A stretch of DNA of 64,000 bases from Megalonaias nervosa (GCA_016617855.1 JAECUM010001157.1:62001-126000), one strand, 5' to 3'. Shown: positions 11,822 to 27,500, counted from the first letter of the stretch. Notes: generated by a model from the sequence alone, not told the origin. Made by a program: numbers and translations.

Positions 11822-14800
11822 GTAACAATATTGATAATAATAAAATGAGACCCAAGTGGGCCTGAGATTGCTTACTTGACTGACATCTAATAGCCAAATA
11901 CAAGAGCAGTTGGCCAACAAATCTGGGTCAGCAGGATTCATCTTCTAGAAATTCCTCTAGCACTGTTGACTGCATACCTGAACTGCATGCCATTAACTAA
12001 GTTTAGTCCACATTTGTGACATAAAACTAATGATACTGTGCATCATGTTTCTTTTTTCTGTCACAGTGACGATGACCTTTGACCCCCCCCCATATGCTTT
12101 TTCATCACCTTGGAAGCCATTCATGATGTCTGGTAAAGGTAACGGATGGCTGATAAGATGAATGCACATATATATGTATGGACAATATCACAACATTATA
12201 TGATCCATAGTTAGGTAGGCATGTAAAAACTGAAAACATTTAAGTATACTTTCTCTGTAGTTGCATTTCTTTACGGATTTAAAGGAAGAAGGATCAATTT
12301 CATCAAAATATAGATTTTTAAATTTTTCTATAAACTCATTCTTTTATATTTGTTCTCTGAATTGATGAAAATTTCTTGCTTGATTGTACCATAAGTTTGT
12401 GGGAATAACAAGCAAATTTAAAATTAGGAGTCCAAATGATTTCTCATACAGTTCACTGAGAGAAGTCTATCATGTGACAACAATGGGCCTAGCTTGGAAA
12501 GGTCCCATTGCATATGTGACCCATTTGTATGGGGCTCTCTTCCAGTGTGCATCTCAGGTTTTAATCTAAACCAATATCAAAAACCCTACGAATTAAACAT
12601 GCTTCAGTAACTTAGAAAAATACAAACCTCAGAGAAATTTGACACTGACATGAACAAAAAATAAGAAAAGTATGGGATATTGATTTTAAAAAAAGAGAAA
12701 AATAAAATACCCTGCAAAATTTTGAAGTGATATTTAACACAATTATAAATATCTGCCATTGCAGAATTGTTAGAAAAATGTTATTATAATCAGAGACAGC
12801 TTATTACACACACTCATCCAAATATGTACATGGACAAAAATATAAAAATGGCTACTATATCTGCCATATGATTATTCTGAAATCATGATTTTTGAAAAAA
12901 GAATATATAACTAATGAATAAAAATGATTTCATGGCTTGTTTGGGGTAGTTAGATCTTGACATCTACATTTTTACATGCTTGGACTGTAGTTACGTGTCA
13001 ATAAAAAACATAATGTCTGATCCAAGAAAAGTAGATAAATCCAAGCACTATCTATTATCAGTGTTTTAAAGTCCCCGATGTTCCTTCCTTCTCAAAATCA
13101 ATAGGCTTCTTCCTTATTTTGTATGCAAGCCATCCAAAGTTAGGTCGAGGTATCTGATACTGAACTAATGTTACTGTGTGGAAACCATTTTTATTTTTTC
13201 ATTCACAGTGAACTTGACCTCTGACCTTCTGACCACAAATCCACTAGGGTTTTTCCAAATCTGAAGTGCAAGCCATTCACAAAGTTGGTTACTGCAGATA
13301 GTGGAGAACACACATTATTATGTGGTAACTATTTTTCTTTTTTTTTCAGCCTGTGGCCTTCACCTCTGAACTTGAAATCAACAGGATTCTTTCTGAGCCC
13401 AACTGCAATTCTTCCATATAGCTTGGTAACTCTTAGATGGTGGAGAACTCAAGCTATTGTATAGAAAGCATTTGTATTCTCTAAGTTACAGTGACCCTGA
13501 CCTTTGAGCTTTTGACACAGAAATTGATAGAGTTCTTCACTACCCCAAGCCATCCACACAGTTTGGCAATTGCGTATAGTTAAAACTCTATTTCGCAGAA
13601 ACCATTTTCAGTCACAATGCACAACTGGTGGACAACTCTATTTAAAGTGCCAAAATGAAATTGAAAACAGACTGATAAAGAGACAATGTTATAAGACAAT
13701 ATGCTCTGCCTTATGGCAGACATAAAATAATTAAATAAATTCATAGTGTACTATTTAAATGATCATATTGTTTTTGAAGCCAAGGATACAATGAGCTGAT
13801 GGAAAAAGACAATAAATAATAATGAAGAAATATATAGCCACAAAAACAATTTTAAACATGACTGATTTTATCAAAACAAGTCTACAAATACACTAAATAT
13901 GGAGACAGATCATTTAATCAGTTATTCAAATGGGAACAAAGTTGACAAGAACAACAATACTGACAGAGAAACTAATGTCAAATAATGATGAATAATGACA
14001 TTCATGCAGCTAAACTGACCATTAGTTAAATACAATTAGTCTAATTAGTTGATAAGTTGAACAAATTAAAATACATATTGGATTTAACATTGGGGCCATT
14101 TTCTTTTAGCACCAACAAGATTCAGATGGGGATTTTTTATTGATAAAACGCCATGTTAATATTGCCACTCATTATGGGGAAGTAGTGACAGTAAGATTTT
14201 CAAGTAGGCCTTTGTCTTGGCCATAACAGCTTTTACATCAGCATCCTTTTCATTTGGGATAGACTAGATATCAAAATAAGTCATCTGGCAAAACCCCCAT
14301 ATTGATATGACTAGATATCAAAATAAGTCATCTGGCAAAACCCCCCATATTGATATGACTAGATATCAAAATAAGTCATCTGGCAAAACCCCCCATATTG
14401 ATATGACTTTCCTTCCTGAAGAAGCAGCAATAAAAAATGATTTTCAAGATGGCTGCCATCACCATTTTAAATTATCACTAAAAATCCATCAGAAAAAGTC
14501 TTTTGGTGAAAACCTCATGCTGATATGACTTTTTGTTTGGGAATAGTAGCTGGAATTTCAAGATGGTTGATGTGACAGCCATTTTTGATGGGAGATCAGC
14601 ATCGTTTTCATTTAGGAACAACTAGACATCTTTTGGTCAATACCCCATTTTGATATGACTGCCATCCAGAAGCACCAATAACAAATTTTCAAAATGGTTG
14701 CTATGGTGGCCATATTGGAGGTCAGATTGGCATATATTTTTATTTAGGACCAAACAGACATCATAAGAGGTCTATATCAGTATGACTTTTCGTTTGGTAT

Positions 14801-15527
14801 AAATAGCAATATGTATTTTCAAGATGGCTGCTGTTGTGGTCATATTGGATTTCAGATTGGAAGCATTTTCATTTAGGACCAACTATACATCATGAGAAAT
14901 CTTTTGGTGAAAATCCCATCTCGATATGACTGTCATTTGAGAGTAGCTTTAACATAATTTTCAAAATGGCAACCATGGTGGTATCTGAGCTGCACCATTT
15001 TTACTTAGGACCAAGAAGACTTTGGACTGAATATGTGTAAAATTTCATAGCAATCTTTCAAGTAGTTTAGGAGTGGTGACAAATGCTTGTTCTAACAGGG
15101 TATCTTATAAGTTCTTTTGTACAGCAAAAAATGCCTGTGCAACATATAATAAGCCAACTAAAAAATACACTCACTGACTCAATGGCTCTGACAATGTTGG
15201 GCTCTGTAAGACCAAACCACTCTTCTGCTGTGAGACGTTTAGGAAACACTTTCACCAAATCTGCATCCTTGTGCAGCTTTTCAATTGGCTCCATGATTCG
15301 GTTGAAAACAGCTGCAGTTGTAGCCTCAGAAAATACTGTTTCACTGTATCCACTCTCAATGACTTTGACAACAAATTTTGGGGCACCCTCATTATCCCGA
15401 ATACTGCAAATGTAGCGACTTCGCTTATACACCTGTCTCATGCTCCAATAAAATCGACTGGACTTGTATCCAACCTGAATCAAGTAGGAAGAAATGACAG
15501 TTTGCAAGAGCTATAAGAAAGCAAGAT

Positions 15528-15565
<38 letters not shown>

Positions 15566-18500
15566 ATTTCAACCTACTTGTCAACTCTGAAAATTTCTTA
15601 GTTTGTGAAACATCACACCCAAATACTACAAAATAACAACAAAATTTAATAATCATTTTCACTGCAAAATTTGTAAGCCCTCCATTACCCAAACCCCAAG
15701 AAAAATATACATTGGTTTGTCAATTATTTTAAATTTGGAATTTCAAACTTGGTTCACTTTTTAAAAAAAAAATTTTGATTTATATAAATATCTTATTACA
15801 CCTTGTACTCACTGGATATATGTGCTGCCTGGTGTGGTATCTGCCTGAGGCAATCTGGTGTGGTAACAACTGGCCAATGTTGTGCAAAATGAGGGAACCA
15901 ATCCTAAAGGTGTTCTTCCCATCCTCCTGATGTAGCATGCTGAAAAGAGAAAAAACTAGCATTTATAAATCTAACATTTTACATTAGTGCTCATTTCTTA
16001 TGAAATTTCTGACAAAAGTTGAATAATTTTTTTATTTGTAAACCTTGGTAAGCAAACTTATTCCTATGCCTGTTAGGAAACAAGGCTAGGATTATGTGAA
16101 CCTGCATGTCACTCTGTGTGTGTATATATATATATATACCCTAGGGTAGAGGCTAGCAGAATGGTATTAAATAAATACAAAATAACTCCCACATTATGAC
16201 TGGCTTGGCTTGGCTTGTGGGTTTCAATGCCATTTTTATCACATGACAGACAGTATATGGCAGCCAGTATACCTAGTGGAGGAAAAAGCACCAAGCCATG
16301 GGAAGCTACTGACAAGCTCTCTCACATGTTCAAGCTGGTTGAGCTGATACCAGCATAACTCATGCAGACAGGATGATCTATAAAGGCTTGCCCCTTAGAT
16401 GACTTGCCTCCACCCCCCATTTTGAGACTAGCACATCTAAGAATTGGTGTGTGTTGTGATCACCAAACCAAGTATCAACAAGTCTGATGAGAGGTTAAAA
16501 TGAGTTCCCTAGGGTCATGCCTTTGGACTTGCAGTTGTGTCCTGTATGTTACAAAATAGAAACCATTGAAAGTCCCATTCTGTGTGTGTGTGTGTGTGTG
16601 TGTGTGTTTATGTACACACAGACACACACACACACACCCTGTTTTTATTAGGTCTGAAAACGAAAATTTAGATTTGCACACAAATTTGGCTCCTGGGTCT
16701 ATTCTTACCTCCCCATCAAACTACATAAATACTAAACAGACCTGAAAAGACAAATTTATACATGGAACCAACATTTGGTCCCGAAGTCCATCCTTAACTC
16801 ACTGGGACTCAGTATCCTGGTGAAAGCTATGAAACTACTGAGATCTCCACTCATTAACCATTCTGGGGGTACAACTTAGATATTATATGCAATTAAAACT
16901 GGCCCCTGGGTTTATTCTCATTCCACTGACATCTGATTACTAGGGTTAATGCTTTTTAGGGGTAGGTAGGACAAAGCAGGGGAGTGTGGAAAGATGGTTT
17001 ACAAACTCTATAGTTTACCATTCAATGAGTTTCATGAACTTCTACAGCAACGAACAGTTGCAAAATTATACAGGGTTTAATGATTTCCTGAGGAAAAACA
17101 CATATACAGTGCTCATGTTCATAGTATAGTCCATCAATTCTAATTAAATCTGCATTTACCTTTTCCATGTCATGATACTCAACCAATTACCTATAACACA
17201 AACGGGTTTATGAGATGCGATACTAATGTCCTGTACACCTTTTAAATATCAAACCAATATAATATCAAACATTCAAAGCAGGTTCAAGCAACGCCATACT
17301 GATGTTATGTAATACACAAAGATTTGAGTAAACTTTGCCTTTTAAATTTCAGATTGGACCTTAACTCTTTATTCAAACTTTGTACATGTACATAAATCCA
17401 ATGAAATTGAGTCAAAGTTACTGAGACTGTCATAAACAAACAGCTGAAAATATAAAAGTCACTCAGGCATGAAAACTGGATCACATTTACCTACTTTTGA
17501 TATGCAAGATTTATTCTCCTTGATATGCCTCTTTCATGAATGTGGGTAAACTTGGGTCAAAGATAATGAAGGCACAACAAACAAAATGTTGTTGTTGTTG
17601 TAGGATTTAACGCCATTTTTCAGCACAAGATAGGCTATACATCGTGGCCAGTATAACTGGTGGAGGAAGAACCCTGGAAAACCCCGGGAAGAACCACCAA
17701 CCCACGAGAAGCTACTGGCAGGCTTTCTCACATACACACGTTTGCCGAGCCCAAGACTCGAGCCCACGCAGACAGGTGAGATGGCAGTGATCCGAAACAG
17801 TAAGCACTTCGGATCACAATGAAATGAACAAATACACAAATAAACATACATAGGAAACACATGAACAAATGGGTAAAATGCTATATCTCTTAGTAACTTA
17901 ACTGTTGAGGGGATAATGAGGTAATGAAAAACATACTTTGCCACCTGCCGATCTTCATCTCTGTTGATGTAAACACGACGGAAAACTACCAGTGAGTCTA
18001 AAATCTGTTCCACTGGTGTTGGGGTCTTGGCAATGTGATATGGACACAGAATCGTCTGAAATGAAAAATGACCATATTAGATATGCGCACTTTCTCCACT
18101 CAAAAGATATCAAACTGACTGAAATCCAAACTCATTGTCAATATCTGCATTGTGTGATACCATATTATTTCCATCTATATGTTCCATGCTACTTTTGAGA
18201 CACAATCTTTTTAGTTTTGAAAATCTGAGTTGCTTGTTTTTTCCAATATTTTCATTTCTTATAGCAGAGTCTGGTATTACAGAATGTGGATAACAGGCCA
18301 CTGTGACCTTATGCCTGTGATAAGCAGTACCTTGCATTATACTTATTATTATGAAGTTTCACCGCTGTACACATAGAAACTTAACCTTGAAGCCTTGGCT
18401 CACAACAATGACAACACTGTCAGACAGTGATACAGGGGACCCCACTGTAACACATTGCATTATAACCTGGATAAGACACTGTTGTGTCATAGTGCCTTAT

Positions 18501-21500
18501 TTCTTTTGCTGTCTTAGATGTTCCTTATTCCCTACCATTACTCAAAACCACCAGCCAGGCTGACAAATAGATATAAATCAGTTAAGTTTCAGAAACCTAT
18601 AGTTTACTGATCCTAATTTATGTTCCTACATGGAATAATTCATTTTCATTGAGCATTGGTCTATTCTAATCTTATTTGTTCTATAACGGCTGGTAGTAAA
18701 ATCAATACTATACATTGTGTTCAACTCCCTCACCCCATACAGTTTTTGACCATTTTCATTATAATGTAGCTACATAATGAAACGCATGATAGTGGGTAGC
18801 CTTGTATCTTTGTCTTGCCTGTGTTTCGTAGGTAAGACATATTAGAAATCTGATTACAATACCATATTAGTTAGTTATAAAATGTGCACAAACAGATCTG
18901 CCATTACTGATTGTGTAGATCAGGATGAATGCTGTTTGTCCTATGGACAATTTCAACTCAAATGAAGATCCGAGTCAACACTGTTTTGGAGTTGGAGTGT
19001 TAGGAGTCAACTCTGTAGGAGTTATGTGTGTTGAGTCAACACTGTTTTGGAGATGGAGTGTTAGGAGTCAACACTGTTCGAGTTATGTGTGCTGAGTCAA
19101 CACTGTTTTGGAGTTGGAGTGTTAGGAGTCAACACTGTTCGAGTTATGTGTGCTGAGTCAACACTGTTTTGGAGATGGAGTGTTAGGAGTCAACACTGTT
19201 CGAGTTATGTGTGCCGAGTCAACACTGTTTTGGAGATGGAGTGTTGGGAGTCAACACTGTTCGACTTATGTGTGCTGAGTCAACACTGTTTTGGAGTTGG
19301 AGTGTTAGGAGTCAACACTGTTCAAGTTATGTGTGCTGAGTCAACACTGTTTTGGAGTTGGAGTGTTAGGAGTCAACACTGTATGAGTTATGTGTGCTGA
19401 ATCAACACTGTTTTGAAGCTGGAGTGTTAGGAGTCAACACTGTTTGGAGCTGAGTGCTTTGATTCAAAACTGGAGTTTGAGTCAACACTGTTTGGAGGTG
19501 GGTGTGCTGAGTCAACACTGGAGTAGAGTGTGCCAAGTCTGTAGCATCTCGAGTCAGGTGTGCTGAGTGTGCACCTGGGCATGCACTGTGTAACTTAACT
19601 GGGTGTGCATTGTGTAACTTAATATTTTCCAGCTTACACTGTAATCAAGTAGAATACATTGCTGAACATCCTCTAACTTCTCTGATATATTCAAGTGCAT
19701 CATGAACATAATTCTGAACGAAGTTTTGAAAGAATAAAAAGAGTTTACCGATTTCAAATCTTTATTTGTTCTTTTTTGAATATAACATCAAGAGATTGAT
19801 GCAAATTATATATCAGAGTATATAATAAACATGCTACTGAATGTGTCCTGTCAGACAAGATTGATGGACTCTTTTTGGTGTAGCCGACTTGAAGGTTTTT
19901 TGGTCATATGACAAAATAGCTTTTCGTCACCTGAGACAACAGACAGCATAAACATAATACAAACACACAAACACATACACACACATAGCTCAGTTTGTTA
20001 TCTACAAAAAGCACTGCATCTCTTACCTTATCTTGGAAAAACCTACATCCGACTCTGATGGCACATCCAAGATGGTACACCTTAGTACAATGCAATCGAA
20101 AACAATTGACTGTTGCTCCGGTTTGCCTGCATGCAGCACACTCCACCAACAGTGACTTTTTGTATGTCTGGTCCACATTCATCAGGGCTCCGTTAAGCGT
20201 TTCATACACATCCGAGGACCACAGAGCACAGTTCAAATGAGCCCATTTGTCAATGTCCATGTTCAGTAGTCTAGAAACGGAAAGCTATCTTTATAAGAAC
20301 TCTAAGCCCAAACTATAGTCATTCGCAAGAAGTCTCAACTAATAAAAGAACAAATCAACATTTTTTTTCTCACTTTTTGCTTTAATCCAGGGTTCAAAAC
20401 TAACAGAAGGACGTTAGTCCATGACTAATAGGTTTCCTCACGGAGTAATAAATATGTTCCAATACAAGTCCGCCTGACTAATAAAAAATGAGTGCATGTA
20501 ATTATTTTAAAGTCTGCTTTTCTCGTATTTTTTAATGAAATCCATAACAGAAATGTGGACAAATAACTTGCTATTTTTAGTTACTGAACTTGTTGTAACT
20601 CCTGCATGTAAATCCAGATCACCTAGGTGCTTTATATTAAGCATTACAAATGCTGTGCAAAGCATTATTGTCACACTGACCAGGATCATAGTTAAACAAA
20701 GAAAGCAAAGAGAACAATGTGGCGATTTGTACAAGTGTGGAAAATCTGGCCAAAAGGCTGAAGACTAACAATAATGAGGACAAAAGGGAACGTGACAAAC
20801 AATATGATAAAGAAAGTAGGAACTGAACTTTTCTAGAGAAGTGGAAATGTGGTCGGCTGTGGCTTAACTTTAACCCCGAAGTAAATACCATGTTTTGCAG
20901 TGTCTGCAGAGAGCATTAAAAAACAGAAGATGAAACAAAAAGGCTCATATATAGTTGGATGTTCCAATTTACAGTTGGAAACAATAGTATACCATGAAAC
21001 CAAATAAAAAATCCATCAGAAATGCATGATCACGAGTCGAAACCCAAAGGACACTCATCTGCAAGTAAAATCGTCATGACGTTAAACGAAAAAGTTTTGT
21101 TTAGGAATGTACACGCCCTATTAAAAATGAAAAGGCCATTTAGCGATTATATGTGGATGGTCCAATTGGTTGCCAAACAGGGAATTGATATTGGTCAAAC
21201 ACATCTTAATGACAAAGATGCACAAGTATTTTCAGAATTTATTGCACAGTGTGCAAGAAATAAACTTGAACAAAAGATTAAATCAGCACCATTTATTAGT
21301 ATTATCACTGATAGTTCCATTGATAAAGGGTTCCGTGAACAAGAAGTTGTTTATGTGAGAACTGCCATGGGTGGGCAAATATACACTTCATTTTTGGGTA
21401 TGACAGAAGTTTCCCGAGCTAATGCTGATGGGATTTAAGGAGCTAATGATGATGCACCTGTATCAACTGCAATGCCTGATTACAAAAGTAAACTTGTTGG

Positions 21501-24500
21501 ATTTGGTTCTGATGGAGCTGCTGTCAATACTGGAAAAAACAACGGTGTTATTGCTAGATTTAGAGAATCACAGAAATTTCTTGTTGGAATACATTGCCAT
21601 GCTCATCGTTTGGAATTGGCTTACAAAGCTGCCATTGCAAAAAATCCTATCCAAGCAAAAGCTGAGGAGCTGTTAACAGGACTTCACTATTTGTATCGGA
21701 ATAGCCCTTTAAATAGAAGTCATTTGTTAGGTGCATGTGAGGTGCTGGGAATCACCAAGATAGTCCCTACTCATGTTGGTGAAACTAGATGGTTGGCACA
21801 TTGGCAGAGGGCTTTGGACAATTTGTGGAAATCATATCCAGCAATAGTCAGCCACCTCCAGACATTGACTAAAACTGATCAGCCTTCACCTAGAAGACCT
21901 GAAGCTACTGGGAAAGCATCTCTAAACGTTGCAAGATCTGCATCTTGTTAATTATGCCCACTTCTTGACAGATGTCATAAATTTACTGTCCAAGTTGTCA
22001 TTGTTTCTTCAAAATGAGTCTGTTTTGGTGTCTGAAGTGTACCTGAGAGTGCTTGCAACTATTGATGTCTTGGAACAGTTGAAATTAAGAGACAGGCCTA
22101 GGTTAAAAAAGTTTCCGCAGGATATTGGTAATGGGCCAATAGAAGAATTTCATGGTTTTGTACTAAAAGAACAAAGCTCTCCAACATCAGTGCAGTCATC
22201 ACTTCATGCTAGAGAGGACATGATCAACAGTTTATCAGAACACTTGAATGCCCGATATGACAAACAGCAATGTGATGTATTGAAAACCACACATTTTGCA
22301 GATTTTCATTTATGGCCAAGAGACTCAGATCATATTGGATTTGGTGATGAGGATGTTGCTGGAACATTTTTCCCCAGTAATGACAATGGCAGGCTTCTAT
22401 CCAGACAAGGTTGAAGAGGAATGGCAACTCTTGAAAAGTTTAATTTATGCTTGTGGATGTCAGGTAGAGAACTTACAATGGTGTGATGTTAACAAGAGAT
22501 TTCAAGAAGGTCACACTAACATTCTTGCACTGGTGGATATTGTGTTGATCCTTCCAGCCTTGTCTGCAGATGCAGAGAGGGGATTCAGTGAATTGAAAAT
22601 GAAGAAATCTGATTGGAGATGCAGATTGCACAGCAGTGTACTGAATGACTTGTTAACGATTCACTTTTTAAGGGAAGACATTGCTGATTATGATCCAGTG
22701 CCAGCTATATATTTATGGAACTCTTGTGGACCGAGACAAAGAAGACCGCTTTATATGGAGGACTATTCAGAATCGGATGGAGAAGATCATGATTTGGGAC
22801 AAACTGATGGCAAATCAATATATTATATATATCATATTGATTTGCCATCATGTGTATAAATCTCTGTTGTTGTGTTACGTACATGTATTTTGAGGACTAA
22901 CAACTTTTGCTGCGGACTAGTGTGTCTTTTGCCCTGTTAGCAGACCTGCCAACCCTGATGAGCCTGTCTCAGTAAGGCAGTTGAATTTTCTCCCTAAGAT
23001 TGAACAGTTTTCAGTAAGGTGTACAAAATATCAATAAGTGCTGTTGTAAAGCTGGAAAACGTAAATAAAAGTTTGATGCAGCTACGATAAACATTATGTT
23101 TAACTGAAAAGTTTGTAACGTACGCTACAAACTTTAGTTCCAAACCATATGCAACTCAATGGCTTGTTGCTATCTCTCAACTGGACATAATTCTTGGAAA
23201 TTCTTTTTCCATTTCACATTACGATGGCAATCATATCTTCCGCCACGAGACATACTCAAATTGGCATGTGATGTCCAATAAACGTAATTGTGTCCTTTCC
23301 AGCTTTTATTCACAAGAATCTGAATACTCCTTTTTATTCTTCTGTGTTGATTATTAACACTTTTAGAAGCTTATTTTCCCTTTCGTCTTAAACAAGCATC
23401 GCTTGCTGGACGACATTTTTTACAAAAGTCTATAATCAACAGTTTGATCATGCAGACGCTTTGCATGAACAAATAGGTACAGTTTAAAGCGTCTTGGGTG
23501 CTGCTGTAAAGTTAGTCTGGTTCCCTGACTAAATTTACTAATTCTAATATGAAACCCGGATCCATATCAAACATGGATGCACCAATTATCCAGATTTTTT
23601 GGCAACGATAATTTTTCATAGTTTTTTTTGTATGCTGTAAGTCCGTATTTTAAGGGTAATTTTCGTAAGACTTACGGCAAAATCGTAAGAGTTGGCAGGT
23701 CTGTGTTATTCCGCTTGCCTAGTTAATAAAAAAGTTAGTTTTGAACCCAGTAATCTATAGTAAGCTATTTCAAAATCTGAACAAAATCAATTCTTGGGAA
23801 CAACATCTTGACCCCCTGTGGGTGTATGAACCTTTAGATTTACTATACAAATAAAAATAAATGCTGGATGATCCAATTAAATATAAACTGAAAGGAAAAG
23901 TTTCAACTGGTTACATCTGTGATATGGGTGGCCATCTAGAATAAACAGGGTAGTCATTAATAACTACTTCCATTCATCTATAATGTTACACAGACAGAAA
24001 AAAAACCCCATTTTTAATCTTTCAGGAAGATTTGGATTTGGAGGCAGCAGAGTATTTTCTGGATGTAAAAAATAATCTGGTAATGTGTTTAATGGAGAAA
24101 CTGTCTATAATGAAGTACATTATACATATAATTTTACTACTACATAAAAAAAATGGAATCCACGACCATTCCAGCTTTATTAAGAAACTCTTATAATGAA
24201 GGGCCCTATCAAGACTGAGTGATGTAATCACTGACCTTGACGGTCCATCAGTGACTCCATCCCCGACTTCATGGCAGAAGGCACATTTCCTGGTGTCCTC
24301 CACAACTGTATAAACGGACAATGTCATGTTCAATGTCTTCATCAACTGTATTTAAAAAAAATGAGCATTAATTAGGTGCACAGAGAGCCAAGTAGGTGTA
24401 CATGTAGACAGGTATACAAGTAGACAACACTATTTCTGCTAATGTTAATAAACATGGACATTATAAAAACCTAAATAGTAAAAATAAACCACAAATTCAA

Positions 24501-27500
24501 TTATTTTCAAGAGTTTGCAGAAGAATTATATTTCTACTGGCACTTAAAATCAGAGACAGATGTAAGCATCTGACGGACACTGCATGTTGGATATTTCAAT
24601 TTATGGTTTGTAGCAACAATCAACTGAAATTGGTATCAAAGGGGAATTTACAGTTTAATTATTTAAAATCAATAAACTATGTAAACAGAAACACATACAA
24701 ATTTGTAAAGTATCATTTTAAACTGCAACAGTTATTTTGGGCAAGGTAAAACTGTTTTGGGGAGTGGGGGTGGAGAAACATTGCCAGTTTCCTTTATCTA
24801 AAGACAAGCACTCCATGTATCTTTCACTCTTTAGTAAAGTTGATAATCAAATATCAGTGTTCCTATTTTTTGAGTAATAAAGAGAGGACATCTACCTCTT
24901 TTAAGTAGATATACAGAATATATTTCACGAATGAAGTGGAAACAATGTATTTTTCATTGACAAAATGTCAATTTTTCGCTCCATCTGCAATCATTTTACC
25001 TGCAACCTGGAGCATCGAAGCCCAAGTTGTATCAATATATAAGACATTAAGTTTGTACTCTGTCAGTTATACATCAACATCTATGACAATGAGTTGTATT
25101 GTGTCAGTTGTATAGCAATATGTAAGACATGAAGTTATATGGCATCAAATGTATATCAATATACAGAACCCCAAGTTAAACTGCATTAGCTGTATATCAA
25201 TTTGTAAGTCATCAAGTTATATTGTATCAGCCGTATATCAATATATAAAACAACACGTCATACTGTACCAGTTATATATCAATATACAAGACTCCAAGTT
25301 ATATTGTACCAGCTGTATATCAATATATAAGACACCAAGTCATATTGTACAAGTTATATATCAATATATAAGACACCAAGTTATATTGTATTTTACATCA
25401 GTATATAAGACACCAAGATGTACTGTATCAGTTTCACAATACTGTATCAGTTATATATCAATACACAAGACCCCAATTCATATTGTACCAGCTGTATATC
25501 AATATACAAGACTCCAAGTTATACTGTACCAGTTGTATATCAATATATGACACCAAGTTATACTGTATCAGTTATAGATCAATATACAAGACCCCAAGTT
25601 TTATTGTACCATCTGTATATCAATAAATAAGACACCAAGTCATATTGTACCAGTTGTATATCAATATACAAGACACCAAGTTATATTGTATCAGTTTTAC
25701 ATCAATATATAAGACAATGAGTTGTACTGTATCTTTGTATATCAATATCTAAGACACCAAGTTATATATCTAAGACACCAAGTTATAGTGTATCAGTTAC
25801 ATATCAGTATCTAAGACACCAAAATTACACTGTACCAGTTGTATATCAATATCTAAGACACAAAGTTATATTGTATCAGTTACGTATCAATATCTAAGAC
25901 ACCAAGTTATATTGTATCAGTTACATATCAATATCTAAGACACCAAGTTATATTGTATCAGTTACATATCAATATCTAAGACACCAAGTTACAGGGTACC
26001 AGTTGTATATCAATATCTAAGATACCAAATTATACTGTACAGTTGTATATCTATATATAAGACACCAAGTTATATTGTACCAGTCACATATCATTATCTA
26101 AGACACCAAGTTGTACTGTATCAGATATATATCAATATCTAAGACACCAAGTTATACTGTATCAGTTACATATCAATATCTAAGACACCAAGTTATACTG
26201 TATCTGTTGTTTATCAATATGTAAGACATAAAGTTATATCAGTTTTATATCAATATGTAAGAAATCAACTTACATTGTACCAGTTGTATATCAATATTTA
26301 AGACACCAAGTTATATTGCAAAAGTTATACTTGCAGGTTACTGGGTTTGTGTGGGAAAATATGAATGAGTTTTTTTCTGAGTAATACTGCACAATGTTGG
26401 GACTGCAGTATTAGTTAAGAAAAATGAGTTCATATTTTCCCATACAAATGCAGTATCCTTTTTATCATATACTCATTTCCTTTACCTACCTAAGACTTCA
26501 AAATAAAGGACTATACTACAAGAAAGAAAGTAAATGAATTTAAACTGTATTTCAAAATGTTAAAAAGGCACAGTGACCTATGAACTTGAACTTGATATTA
26601 ATTTTTTTAAAAATTCTTATTTTGGTCCACTTAAAATTGAAATTTAAACTCATATTTTGAATGAATGAATGTGCATTGAAAAAAACTTTTCCAGTTGGTC
26701 TGGAATGGATGGATTTTGTTTTTCTGTTGATCCAACTCAATTCTGCTTTTCTGCTTATGATGGATTGGATTTATTGGGTCAATTAGAATGTGATTTCAGT
26801 TTGGAAATGTAGTTGAACTTACAGTACATTTTTGGAGTGTATCAGGTTTTCTTTGACATGGGTCATGTTATTCAGATTTGCAGAACAAAGTACATTTTGA
26901 GGAAATTCAAAATGCATAAATATAAGTTATTTATTACTGTTCTTATTACCAGCTAAAGAAGACATATGTTTATGCCCTGTCACTTACATTATTGCCGTTG
27001 GAAGGACCCCAGCTATGACCTATATCATACACTGTATGTCTTCTATCACTAGCCTAATATAGTATCAAAACAGTTAAAAAGGGAAAATTGCAAAGCAGCT
27101 GGTGTATGATAGTTCATTTAGCCAGCTGAAATAATACTTTTTCATTGTCTTGGCTTATTGGCTCTGAGGCTGTTAGTTTCATACCAAACCTACAGTTGCA
27201 TTTTTTCTTGAATTTAGAACTTTTACTGACTTGTAAAATGGTACGTATCTGATAGATATGCGATAGACTTAGCCTCAATATGCTTTTCTGTGCTATTTGT
27301 ATAGATCCTAGTGAGCACTGGTTATAGTCTGAACCATTCTATTTGCGAAAAATTATGAATATTTCTCCTAAATAACTGTTTAAATAATCAGAATTGTATT
27401 TTCAAATACTGCATCTCTCATGCCCCAATGTGGTGTTTAACAAACCTTCTAATGACGGTATTTATATAAAGTCCAATTTCTAAATTAGAAACAGCTTGAA

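Larger units (their letters stand above)
20388..23750 (+). mobile_element. hAT-superfamily DNA transposon (ZNF862/C17orf113-like), decayed
   Basis: Terminal inverted repeats CAGGGTTCAAAACTAAC (20388-20404) and CTGGGTTCAAAACTAAC (reverse strand of 23734-23750) enclose a plus-strand transposase remnant. A 5-bp direct repeat TAATC abuts both ends (20383-20387, 23751-23755). hAT elements normally duplicate 8 bp, so this flank is only partly preserved or coincidental. A second element is nested at 22941-23703. The whole element lies in intron 11, antisense to the gene. Confidence 0.85.

Noticed and set aside
11635..11941. Peptide [21 protein letters not shown] upstream of exon 16, with a donor-like site
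   Set aside because: Exon 15 joins directly to exon 16 in phase and in the family order (AIES then LPG). Adding this piece would split FYRC.
24236..24305. Alternative acceptor for exon 11 at 24306
   Set aside because: It would put the exon out of frame with exon 10. The acceptor at 24346 keeps phase and the expected DELMK-like lead-in.
25149..25630. Plus-strand open frames with YQLYIN repeats as a secreted repeat protein
   Set aside because: They coincide with the 41-bp array, have no conserved start, and the frame changes within the array.
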